From Lachnospiraceae bacterium (GTDB taxonomy: Bacteria; Bacillota; Clostridia; Lachnospirales; Lachnospiraceae), in contig JAGBCB010000015.1 in NCBI GenBank assembly GCA_017938145.1, positions 62,001 through 126,000 of the forward strand: a DNA stretch of 64,000 nucleotides, read 5' to 3'. Position 1 is the stretch's first letter, and each line of letters begins with the position of its first letter. The notes under the pieces are model-generated. The model worked only from the letters and a program-made list of their open reading frames with translations, had not been told where the DNA came from and did no database searches. The position numbers were made by a program, and so were the translations under genes. Below are positions 7,883 through 15,435 of this stretch, in pieces.

Positions 7883-8080
7883 TTACTTTAAGTTGATGCT
7901 GTAAGTTACTTCGTTTACAACGTAGTAAGCCTTGCCATCTTCCGGCTTAACGTAAATCTTAGCGTCTGCCATTTCCTTAACCTTGTTGCCCATAGCAACC
8001 CAGTCAGCCTTTACAGCCTTTACGATTTCGTCAGCATTGAAACTGTCGCCTGCATACTCGAAAAATAAATTCTTAATCAT
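7883..8080 (-). CDS. DUF6465-like small protein
   Basis: This 65-aa protein (YAGDSFNADEIVKAVKADW, then KIYVKPEDGKAYYVVN) resembles the DUF6465 family of Clostridia, whose function is unknown. The C-terminal phrase KPEDGKAYYVVN is its most characteristic part. I start at the ATG at 8080 because AAAGGAG lies 6 nt before it; the alternative at 8101 has no ribosome site. It has its own promoter (8132-8161) and terminator. Confidence 0.7.
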   Translation of the reverse strand: MIKNLFFEYAGDSFNADEIVKAVKADWVAMGNKVKEMADAKIYVKPEDGKAYYVVNEVTYSINLK

Positions 8081-8131
8081 TTTTTTCTCCTTTATAACCA
8101 AACCTGTTACAAGTTTCTATAAACAGGGACG

Positions 8132-8161
8132 ATTATAGCATAAAAAAACATGCAAATTCAA
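8132..8161 (-). promoter_or_regulatory. Promoter of the DUF6465 gene
   Basis: On the minus strand TTGAAT (8156-8161), an 18-bp spacer and TATAAT (8132-8137) with an upstream TG (TGCTATAAT, extended -10). Confidence 0.65.
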
Positions 8162-8224
8162 TATGAAAAATGAACAAAATTTTACCGTAAACAAGCGGAA
8201 AATGGCGCATTTTGACGACTTTTA

Positions 8225-9211
8225 CTAATTTACCTCCAAAAATCTGGTCAGGAACAGCACATCCTTTAAGTGTTTTGCTTCTCTGTACACGTAGAGAACC
8301 ACTACTATGCCGTCCTCACCGTCGGCCTGGAAAATAAATTCACAACGGTAGCCCTCGCCGGCTTCTAACGGATTTTTGTAAACACCGTCGTAATAGTTGT
8401 ATTCAGCACCATAGTAAGTGGTTGTCTTCTTTGTCGGAAAGATGCCCACATTGCCCAGAATATTTTCCACGATGGCCTTTTCTATCAACTTGGTTTCATC
8501 GGAGTCTCCGGCGAACGCCAGCTGGGCATTATTATCAAAATAGCATACAAAAAGGGATTCCGGTATCGGGTCGGTAGGACTCAGCTTATTTAACACATAC
8601 TGATAGCCTTCCATGGTACCCAGATTCTCGTCCTTTACACTGTGCCGGATTTTATCATTATCCCAGGTGGAAGGAATATAGTACTCCACTGCTCCGTTGT
8701 GCAACGTAACCCCGGTAGAATTTTTCTTATTATACTCGGTACCGTCTATCAGATAATACATGTCACTTGACAGGGCTGTTTCCGGCAGGGCAGTAATTTT
8801 ATCCACCGTAAGATATAAATCGCCGGTAATCAGACCGACTTCCATACTGCCGTACAATGCCACCTTCGTTCCCCTCTGGTAGGTTTTTGCGATGGAGCGA
8901 AGACTTTTGTCGCAGATACACTCAATGGTACGGGAAGTAAAATTAAACCCGGTTACTTCTATATTTTTTCCGTCCTTGCCCACGCTTACCACAGTTCCGT
9001 ATAAAAGCACGGGCTGACCGTTATATTTTGTTTTTGCCGCTTTCGAATTTAGTATAAAGCCCGACACAATTTCATCCGCAGTACGGTACCGATACACCTT
9101 GTTATTTTTTGTATCCACCACGACCTTAGCACCGTCAAACCAGCCAGCACCTACAAAGGAGAGGCATATACACAGCGTCATGAGTATGGCTGTCATCCGT
9201 TTTCTAATCAT
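8225..9211 (-). CDS. Secreted protein with OB-fold (tRNA_anti-like) domain, last gene of the ExbBD-like operon
   Basis: A signal peptide (KRMTAILMTLCICLSFVGAGW) is followed by YNGQPVLLYGTVVSVGKDGK and GTKVALYGSMEVG, a pattern like the tRNA_anti-like OB-fold (about residues 55-145). The remaining 180 residues are not recognised; they include YYIPSTWDN and a hydrophobic ending. There is no lipobox Cys, so it is released or held by its signal sequence. It starts 13 nt after the preceding gene in the ExbB/ExbD-like operon and may be the external partner worked on by that complex. That role is inference from position only. Confidence 0.7.
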   Translation of the reverse strand: MIRKRMTAILMTLCICLSFVGAGWFDGAKVVVDTKNNKVYRYRTADEIVSGFILNSKAAKTKYNGQPVLLYGTVVSVGKDGKNIEVTGFNFTSRTIECICDKSLRSIAKTYQRGTKVALYGSMEVGLITGDLYLTVDKITALPETALSSDMYYLIDGTEYNKKNSTGVTLHNGAVEYYIPSTWDNDKIRHSVKDENLGTMEGYQYVLNKLSPTDPIPESLFVCYFDNNAQLAFAGDSDETKLIEKAIVENILGNVGIFPTKKTTTYYGAEYNYYDGVYKNPLEAGEGYRCEFIFQADGEDGIVVVLYVYREAKHLKDVLFLTRFLEVN

Positions 9212-9224
9212 ACTGCCGCCCTCC

Positions 9225-9758
9225 TTACTCTATGGTGTAGCGGAGACCGTTTTCGGTTTCCAGTTTTTTCAAGGTTTCTAACAGTTTCCGATACACATGC
9301 GCTTCCGCATAATTATCCGCCAGACGGAAGGTAGTCCACTCGTTACAGTCATTTTGAAGCTGTTCCGTAAAACTATCCAAATCTGTCCACTCCGTATTCT
9401 TATACGTTACTACCTGATCACGGACGGAAACTTCATATGTTCTTGGCTTAGGTGGAAGCGTCGGTCTCGGATGGATGGTTGGCGCCGGCATTGACGACGG
9501 CGTTGATGTCGGTCTTGGTGTTACGGTTGGTTTCGGGGTAACACTTGTCATCGGAATCGGAGTAGCCGACAAATTCGGCGTTTCCTTTCCTTCATCCGGA
9601 GGAACCAGCTCCTCTGCTCCCAACATGCAATTTCCGATGGCCGCACTCAAATCTATTAACTTTTTGTCACTCAGCAATTCTACTTTTTTCTGACCCCAGC
9701 CCGCTAACACAAGCAGGGATACTGCCAAAAGCAGCAACAGCTTTCCTTTTCTTTTCAT
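9225..9758 (-). CDS. Secreted PT-rich protein with ExbD-like C-terminal domain; lipobox Cys replaced by Trp
   Basis: The signal sequence reads LLLLAVSLLVLAGWGQKK. The expected lipobox would be LAGC, but the codon is TGG (Trp), so lipid anchoring should fail unless the hydrophobic segment is kept as an anchor. A Pro/Thr-rich spacer (about residues 60-105) leads to a C-terminal domain whose pattern (VVTYKNTEWTDLDSFTEQL, then NYAEAHVYRKLLETLKKLE) resembles the extracytoplasmic domain of ExbD/TolR. It overlaps the upstream gene by 4 nt (ATGA), so the two are translationally coupled. Function is unknown beyond a likely role with the ExbB/ExbD-like channel. Confidence 0.65.
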   Translation of the reverse strand: MKRKGKLLLLLAVSLLVLAGWGQKKVELLSDKKLIDLSAAIGNCMLGAEELVPPDEGKETPNLSATPIPMTSVTPKPTVTPRPTSTPSSMPAPTIHPRPTLPPKPRTYEVSVRDQVVTYKNTEWTDLDSFTEQLQNDCNEWTTFRLADNYAEAHVYRKLLETLKKLETENGLRYTIE

Positions 9759-10336
9759 CGCGTTTCCTCGTAATCGAATCCCATTTTGTTTAAAATTTTC
9801 TTTACCTCACGATAGGTAGAAGAAACAGCAAAACTATCATAAATAATTACGGTGTTTTCTCTTTTGACTTCAGAAAGACGTTTTTCCAAATCTTCCATGT
9901 CTGCGCACGGCAACCCGCTGAGGCTTACCTCGTCACCGGATACAAGAATATAATAGGTATATGCCTTGCCATCCTCTGTAACAAACTGCCCCGCTTCATT
10001 GATTTCATCCCAAACCTGCACGGTAACTCTGTCCGGAAATAATTTTTTGTAAAGCCAGAAGTTCTCTCCTTTTTCCGCATAGCCAAGGTAAAAGCCCGCA
10101 AAAAACATCATGGTTCCTAACAGGATGCAGATAATAAAGTCTCTGGTTAAATTCTTTTTTTCGTACCGGACATGCTTACCGAATTCCTTATCGGTTCTTG
10201 CCTGAATGATTTCTTTGTCTTTGTCATAAACAATTTCAAACCGTTCGAATATCGGCAAAAGAATAAGGGAAATCAATCCGAGCACACCAACGATGACGCA
10301 CAAAGCACCAACGATAATCAGAGTCCAAGGTATCAT
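9755..10336 (-). CDS. Two-membrane-segment protein with ExbD-like outer domain
   Basis: Membrane segments lie near residues 5-28 (LIIVGALCVIVGVLGLISLIL) and 68-87 (FIICILLGTMMFFAGFYLGY), separated by a charged cytoplasmic loop. The C-terminal ~95 residues face outward and follow an ExbD-type pattern: YYILVSGDEVSLSGL, a helix EDLEKRLSEV, the strand NTVIIYDSFAV, and STYREVKKILNKMGF. It overlaps both neighbours by 4 nt, a sign of tight coupling. I do not know a named family; it appears to be a variant ExbD in which a second membrane helix was added. Confidence 0.65.
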   Translation of the reverse strand: MIPWTLIIVGALCVIVGVLGLISLILLPIFERFEIVYDKDKEIIQARTDKEFGKHVRYEKKNLTRDFIICILLGTMMFFAGFYLGYAEKGENFWLYKKLFPDRVTVQVWDEINEAGQFVTEDGKAYTYYILVSGDEVSLSGLPCADMEDLEKRLSEVKRENTVIIYDSFAVSSTYREVKKILNKMGFDYEETR

Positions 10337-10878
10337 TTTTCCTCCTCGTGTATGCTTCCCCGGATATAAACATTGTTATATTCCTTTGTCAGCTCGTAAA
10401 AAATATCTGTTACCATAACTTCATCCCGGTATAAAATGTTGTCATCATATTCGTTCAGGGAAAGAATTACCGGTCTGTCTTTATTTTCCTCCACATACTT
10501 TACCAAACAGCTTTGAAAAGCCTCTATGGAAGTCTGGACGTTTTTTCCCACCAGTTCGAAGCTTTCTATTTCTTCGCCTTTTTTTAAAATTTGAATAGTT
10601 CTGTGGGTAACGTCATCTTTGTCATACGGCACTACAACCGATACTGCAAACACATATTGATTAATATTATCTGCAATTTCCAGCTGCTGCTCATAAAGCT
10701 TTTGTTCTGCCTCTGTCTGGGTTTTGGCCGCTTCTGTTTCTGCCTGCGCCTGTTTTAAATTGGTTTCCACCGTATTTTGGCCCCACATAACAATCAGTAA
10801 TATAATAAATATGACATCCAAAAGCGATGTTAAATCAATCAGCACATCGCCTTTCCCGCCTCTTCTTGTTCTCCGCAT
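10333..10878 (-). CDS. ExbD/TolR-like biopolymer transport protein
   Basis: The N-terminus GDVLIDLTSLLDVIFIILLIVMW is a classic ExbD/TolR segment with the conserved Asp at the start of the single membrane helix, the residue that binds protons in the family. A Gln/Glu/Ala-rich coiled coil (residues ~42-68) replaces the usual short linker. The outer domain follows (VILSLNEYDDNILYRDEVMVTDIFYEL). In proteobacteria ExbD works with ExbB to pass proton-motive energy to an outer-membrane partner; here no outer membrane is expected. It lies 18 nt after the ExbB-like gene and overlaps the next gene by 4 nt. Confidence 0.8.
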   Translation of the reverse strand: MRRTRRGGKGDVLIDLTSLLDVIFIILLIVMWGQNTVETNLKQAQAETEAAKTQTEAEQKLYEQQLEIADNINQYVFAVSVVVPYDKDDVTHRTIQILKKGEEIESFELVGKNVQTSIEAFQSCLVKYVEENKDRPVILSLNEYDDNILYRDEVMVTDIFYELTKEYNNVYIRGSIHEEEK

Positions 10879-10896
10879 GCTTACACTCCCCGGAAT

Positions 10897-11451
10897 TTAT
10901 TTTTCTTCTTGGAACTTCTTAAACATTTCAGCAATGTTTAACTTCTTGTCGAAATCATCCAGCATAACCTCTACATCATAAATAACCCTGGATGGGAACA
11001 CTGCTTCGATTACCTTTAAAATAATCGCAAAAATCAGACCCCAGAAGGTTGTATCCAGCGCAGTATTCAAAGACAGCATCATTGCTTCAATACCGCCGCC
11101 CTGCACCTGCAGCATCAGACCTGCAACGGTACCTAAAATACCAAGCAGTGGGAACACCGGAATACACTGCACCAATACCCCGTGCCAGGAACATTTCGTA
11201 TTAAATTCCGTTTCATATTTCCGGATAGTGTCCGGTGTGATGGCAGCTGCCTCGTCTTCGTTTTCTTCCATCTCCTTGGAATCCGCATTCAATGTGTATG
11301 TATTATTTTTTCGCTTTAACGCTTCTTCGATGCGGTTCTTCTGGTTGGAAAGGTCAATACCGTTCCAGAAAAGTAAAATAGCTACCGCTATACCAAAGAG
11401 CACAATGCCTGCTGTTCCGTATTTTGAAATAAATTCTAACATAAATCCCAT
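10897..11451 (-). CDS. MotA/TolQ/ExbB-like proton-channel protein
   Basis: Three membrane segments are seen: residues ~13-29, ~95-112 and ~130-150. The second and third carry the family signature (PVFPLLGILGTVAGLMLQ and LNTALDTTFWGLIFAIILKV), the TolQ/ExbB core that lines the proton path. A charged cytoplasmic stretch of about 60 residues lies between the first and second segments. It is the first gene of the operon, behind a promoter with 17-bp spacing (11497-11525). Flagellar MotA is excluded by length and by the ExbD-like partner. The external partner is unknown. Confidence 0.82.
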   Translation of the reverse strand: MGFMLEFISKYGTAGIVLFGIAVAILLFWNGIDLSNQKNRIEEALKRKNNTYTLNADSKEMEENEDEAAAITPDTIRKYETEFNTKCSWHGVLVQCIPVFPLLGILGTVAGLMLQVQGGGIEAMMLSLNTALDTTFWGLIFAIILKVIEAVFPSRVIYDVEVMLDDFDKKLNIAEMFKKFQEEK

Positions 11452-11496
11452 AATATTTTCTCCTTTGCTCCGATTAATTATTACTTTCTCACTATT

Positions 11497-11525
11497 AGTG
11501 TATTATTTTCGTCGAATTATGTCAA
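11497..11525 (-). promoter_or_regulatory. Promoter of the ExbB/ExbD-like operon
   Basis: On the minus strand TTGACA (11520-11525), a 17-bp spacer and TACACT (11497-11502), 46 bp before the ExbB-like start codon; AAAGGAG precedes the ATG. Confidence 0.65.
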
Positions 11526-11542
11526 TTGATATATCAAAAAAA

Positions 11543-11566
11543 GGCAGCTTCTGAAAAGAAGCTGCC
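11543..11566 (-). terminator. Terminator of the GH43-GH127 operon
   Basis: A perfect 10-bp stem GGCAGCTTCT / AGAAGCTGCC with a GAAA loop is followed on the minus strand by TTTTTTT. It ends the GH127 gene and insulates the ExbB promoter downstream. Confidence 0.92.
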
Positions 11567-11598
11567 CAATCCTACGGGTTCAATGACTACCGGAATTT

Positions 11599-13446
11599 TT
11601 ATTTTTTAACTTTAAAATAAATCTGATACGGTTCATAGCCGATTTCGTTTAACTTGCGGAAATTGATACCCGGGTCCTGGTTTTCCGTGCGGTAGAAGGT
11701 ACGGAATTCGCCCCACTGACGCTCGGTATCTAAGGACAACTCTTCTTCCGGTGTTTCGGTTTCCAGCTTTAAGATGCGTTCTGCTTCGGTAATGCCGGCA
11801 AGCACATCTGCGCCGTAACGGTAAGCACCCATGGTTTCATCATCCGGCAAAGGAATAAACTTCAATCCGATTGGAAGAATTACCACTATCTTATCGCCTT
11901 CGTTCCATGCGCGGTTGATGGTCACAAACTCCTTGGTGTTACCGGTTTCTGCTGCCAATTCCTCATTCACAAATACTCTGGCGTTCTTTGTAATCCAGTC
12001 CGGAATACGTAAATTCAGGGCAAACTGCACCGCACCCTCTGTGTGTACCGTGATGACATACTTCTTAAATTCCGGCTTGTTCTCATAGGCAGACGCAATA
12101 TCGTTTACTGTCTGCTTTGCATTGTTTTCCGAAGAATTCATCAAACTTCCGTTTAAGTAGTCCTGGCGCTGTTCCAGTGTGATTTTCTGGTTTTCCAAAA
12201 TAAAATCCGCTGCGGAATTCACATAAGAGGTTACGTAAAATTCTTCTCCGTCCTGATAGAAAATACGGCGGTTCCAAGCCGCATTTACCTGCACCATGGT
12301 TCCGTGACAACAGAAAAAGCTGTCACGCTCTCCTGCCCAATCCTTTTTGCTGCCGGCCTTCATTGGCAGGAAATAAGTAAGAAGACCATGACCCGGGCTG
12401 TTCTGATACGGCATACCCTGCCAATAGGTCTGGGCAAAAATACCGTTGGCAACGTTATATTCAATGTAATGCATATATTCCGGATTCTTTGTCTGGCGGA
12501 ATAAAAACTCAGCCAAACGGATCATGTTGTAAACGGTGCAATGCTCCTGGTTTTTATCGCCCAGTCTTGCTTTTAACTTTTTCATTGGAGTCCAGATTTC
12601 ACCCTGGGTCTGACCGCCGGTAACAAAGGCACCGCGGTCGGTAACCGCACACTTCCAATAGCAGTTTACAATATCCAGCCACTTCTTTTCCCCGGTTACC
12701 TCATAGGCTCTGGCGCAGCCAAGAACTTCAGGGATGGTGGTATTGGCATGCATGTTGGTCAACACATCCTTGCCTGCAAGCAGCGGTTCAAATAAACGTC
12801 CGCGGTAATAACGCTCCAGTAAAGTCTTGTATTTTTCGTCGTCGGTAATCTCTAATAAATCTGCCCAAACTTCCAGCATACCGCCGGTTTCCATATCTAA
12901 AATATTATCAAATTCTTCTCTGGTATATTCGCCGCTCCAACGGTAAAACCAGTCTGCCAGCTTGTCTGCAATCTGCAGTGCCAAATCCAGCTTCATAAAC
13001 TTATATACATCCACCAGACCCATAAACAGCTTGTGGATATTGTACTGCGGTGCCCACACATTTTTACCCTTGCCAATCCAGTACAGGTACTTTTCCGGAA
13101 TCGGGCAGACCCACTCGCCGCCGTTGTCCTTCTGGCAAAGCTCCAGTTCCTTTAAAATAGTTTCTGTTTTTGCCCTCAGCTCGCCATCTTTGGAAGCTTC
13201 ATAATTGAGGGCAGCCGCAGAAAGCCAATGACCGAGGAAGTGGCCTCTCAGCTGGCAGCTCAAATCTTCCCAGCCGCCAAGAGCATTCATATCGTGTCCT
13301 CTGCCGGTCATACGTCCTGCCTCGTGTTGATAGCTGCGGAGCAGATAACGGGTCTCCAACTTCATAAGATAGTTTCTATTTGCTTCTTCCCTGCGACGCA
13401 TATCGCCTTCCCATAAACGCACCTTAGAACCTTTTAATTCTTTCAT
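11599..13446 (-). CDS. GH127-family beta-L-arabinofuranosidase
   Basis: This 615-aa protein belongs to glycoside hydrolase family 127 (DUF1680), which releases beta-L-arabinofuranose from arabinan-type oligosaccharides. The zinc-thiolate active site of this family is visible: a Glu-x-Cys in NQEHCTVYN (near residue 302) and the double Cys in SFFCCHGT (near residue 379), which holds the catalytic cysteine. The N-terminal (alpha/alpha)6 barrel begins with GWEDLSCQLRGHFLGHWLSA. No signal peptide is present, so it should act in the cytoplasm on imported sugar chains. It follows the GH43 gene by 42 nt and shares its transcript. Confidence 0.88.
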   Translation of the reverse strand: MKELKGSKVRLWEGDMRRREEANRNYLMKLETRYLLRSYQHEAGRMTGRGHDMNALGGWEDLSCQLRGHFLGHWLSAAALNYEASKDGELRAKTETILKELELCQKDNGGEWVCPIPEKYLYWIGKGKNVWAPQYNIHKLFMGLVDVYKFMKLDLALQIADKLADWFYRWSGEYTREEFDNILDMETGGMLEVWADLLEITDDEKYKTLLERYYRGRLFEPLLAGKDVLTNMHANTTIPEVLGCARAYEVTGEKKWLDIVNCYWKCAVTDRGAFVTGGQTQGEIWTPMKKLKARLGDKNQEHCTVYNMIRLAEFLFRQTKNPEYMHYIEYNVANGIFAQTYWQGMPYQNSPGHGLLTYFLPMKAGSKKDWAGERDSFFCCHGTMVQVNAAWNRRIFYQDGEEFYVTSYVNSAADFILENQKITLEQRQDYLNGSLMNSSENNAKQTVNDIASAYENKPEFKKYVITVHTEGAVQFALNLRIPDWITKNARVFVNEELAAETGNTKEFVTINRAWNEGDKIVVILPIGLKFIPLPDDETMGAYRYGADVLAGITEAERILKLETETPEEELSLDTERQWGEFRTFYRTENQDPGINFRKLNEIGYEPYQIYFKVKK

Positions 13447-13488
13447 TGTGATACAATCTCCTTCCCAAATTACATATGTAAAATTATA

Positions 13489-15273
13489 TTACTTCACAAT
13501 CAGTGTCATCTTTACATCCCGAAGCAGTGGATTCACATCCAATTCTTCCGTCATATCCAGTCTCGGCACGCCATCGATATCAAAGTGCACTCTGCGGATA
13601 CCGCTGCTGCGTACTCCGTCCACGCCCGGACGGGCATGATAAGTGTTCCAGATATCGCCGTATTCATCCTCCACATATGCATTGTGGCCGGTACCGAATT
13701 CGCCCTCCACACTGCGGGAGGTAAATACCGGATACGGATTCTTAAACCAGTTGGCAGGGGTTAACAAATCCTTGCCTGCTTCGATGGACATATAATTTAC
13801 CACATAGGAAGAATCTACCGCTGCACTGGAATAGGTAATATAAAGCTTGTCACCCACCACCAGGGAAAACGGTCCTTCATCTACGAAGGTATGGTTATTT
13901 GCCCAGCTGTAGTCCGGCTTGGAAAGCACCACCGGCTCAGTAAGAAGCTTCCATGGCTCTTTCGGATTTAACTTTGCAATATATAACCATGCTCCTAAAT
14001 CCTTTGGCAGGAACTGTCTCTGGGACCAGATGGCATAATAGGAACCTTCCCACTCAAAGCAGGTCATGTCTAATGTAATTTCCTTACCCATTTCACAGAT
14101 ATTGCTGCCGTCGGCCTTTACCACGCGGATTGGGCGCTCCCAGTCTTCTTTTTTAGTCATGTCGCCGCCGTCCTTTAACTTAAGAACGTGGCTTTCTTCC
14201 TCAAAGAATGGACCCGGTGTGGCTGCATGGAAAATATACATTTTGTCTTCCACAATGTGAAACTCCGGTGCCCAAAGAAGTCCGCCGATGCCCTCGTGGG
14301 TAGTGGAATCTAAAATCAGATGCTCCTTGGCATTTACCAATTCCGGAATGGAATCTGCCTCTCTGATGTATAATGTATGGTTAAAATCTGCGTCATTAGT
14401 GGCAATAAAATAATACTTACCGTTCCACTTGCCGATACACGGGTCTGCACGGTCAAATGCCACCGGAAATTCATAGTGGTCCTGATGGATGGTTCCGGAA
14501 ATTTCATAGATGCCTGGAATTGTAAAATCCACATCGGATAATTCCCAGTCAATTCTCTTTTTTGCTGTGGTGCCGTCACTATACCTGGCAGTTGCCCGAA
14601 GGGCAAGAAGCTCCTCTTTGCTGCTGACGGTAACCTCCTTCGGAAGCTCCATAGCCACATTGGACGGTGTTAATAACTTCTTTCTTAAGTAATCCGCTTC
14701 CTCTGCGGTAATTTCAATCACATTTTCCGGCACGGCTCCCGGGATATCCACAGCAAGTTCTTCTTCCTTGAGCGGTGCACACACTGTCACATCGGAAAGC
14801 ACAATGTTCTCAATATCTGCAAAACTTGCCTGCTTCCACTCAGCGTAACCGTTCATCCAGGTAAGCACATAAACACCCTTTGCCTCATCTAAGATACAGC
14901 GCACCTTCATCACATGAATATCATCTGCCTGCACAAATCCCTTATTCTCATACACCACAAGATCTTTTGTAGTGTAAAACAGAACCTTTCCGATGGACTG
15001 TTCGTCCGGCTCACCCTCTGCCGCAGTGCGGATGCATACCACGCCGTAACCGCCTTCCTTCAGTGCAAACAAACAAGTACTCTTTAAACATTTTGGATTT
15101 AAGGATCCATCCTCATTTTCTGTAGCCAGCCCGAACAACACGCCGGAATTATGGTTTAATGCCTCAAAGGTTTTACCGTCTTCGCTAAGTGCTAAATGCA
15201 TGCTGTAGGCCAGTCTCGGGTCGTATAACTTGGAACTGACCGGATATCTGGAATAATTTAATAAATAAGCCAT
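13489..15273 (-). CDS. GH43-family arabinofuranosidase/xylosidase-like enzyme with N-terminal extension
   Basis: The C-terminal part (from about residue 265) is a five-bladed GH43 propeller: DRADPCIGKWNGKYYFIATND supplies the catalytic-base Asp (near residue 274), GLLWAPEFH is the typical WAPE phrase, and FVDEGPFSLV gives the acid Glu (near residue 466). Residues ~205-260 look like a bacterial Ig-like domain (LRATARYSDGTTAKKRIDWELSD). The first ~190 residues are a further beta-rich module seen in some GH43 proteins. There is no signal peptide. It is cotranscribed with the GH127 gene, which suggests intracellular breakdown of arabinose-containing oligosaccharides; exact specificity cannot be told. 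Confidence 0.82.
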   Translation of the reverse strand: MAYLLNYSRYPVSSKLYDPRLAYSMHLALSEDGKTFEALNHNSGVLFGLATENEDGSLNPKCLKSTCLFALKEGGYGVVCIRTAAEGEPDEQSIGKVLFYTTKDLVVYENKGFVQADDIHVMKVRCILDEAKGVYVLTWMNGYAEWKQASFADIENIVLSDVTVCAPLKEEELAVDIPGAVPENVIEITAEEADYLRKKLLTPSNVAMELPKEVTVSSKEELLALRATARYSDGTTAKKRIDWELSDVDFTIPGIYEISGTIHQDHYEFPVAFDRADPCIGKWNGKYYFIATNDADFNHTLYIREADSIPELVNAKEHLILDSTTHEGIGGLLWAPEFHIVEDKMYIFHAATPGPFFEEESHVLKLKDGGDMTKKEDWERPIRVVKADGSNICEMGKEITLDMTCFEWEGSYYAIWSQRQFLPKDLGAWLYIAKLNPKEPWKLLTEPVVLSKPDYSWANNHTFVDEGPFSLVVGDKLYITYSSAAVDSSYVVNYMSIEAGKDLLTPANWFKNPYPVFTSRSVEGEFGTGHNAYVEDEYGDIWNTYHARPGVDGVRSSGIRRVHFDIDGVPRLDMTEELDVNPLLRDVKMTLIVK

Positions 15274-15383
15274 GGTCGCCCTCCGGAAATTTGATTTATT
15301 AGTTTCACTTTACTCCAAACTTCCACTGTTTACAATGATATATCCTCGTTATAAATTGATGAATCCGTCAACACATAGAAAAA

Positions 15384-15414
15384 AGTCCTGCGGAAATCTT
15401 CTTCCCGCAGGACT
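15384..15414 (-). terminator. Terminator of the ileS-glgP transcript
   Basis: Stem AGTCCTGCGG / CCGCAGGACT (15384-15393, 15405-15414), followed on the minus strand by TTTTTTC. It lies 22 nt after the glgP stop. Confidence 0.9.
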
Positions 15415-15435
15415 TTCTGAATTACTGCTATAAAA

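Noticed and set aside
8225..11451. Zorya-type anti-phage system
   Set aside because: The channel pair recalls ZorA/ZorB, but there is no ZorA-type long coiled-coil tail, no OmpA-like peptidoglycan-binding domain and no ZorC/D/E gene nearby, so I do not call it Zorya.
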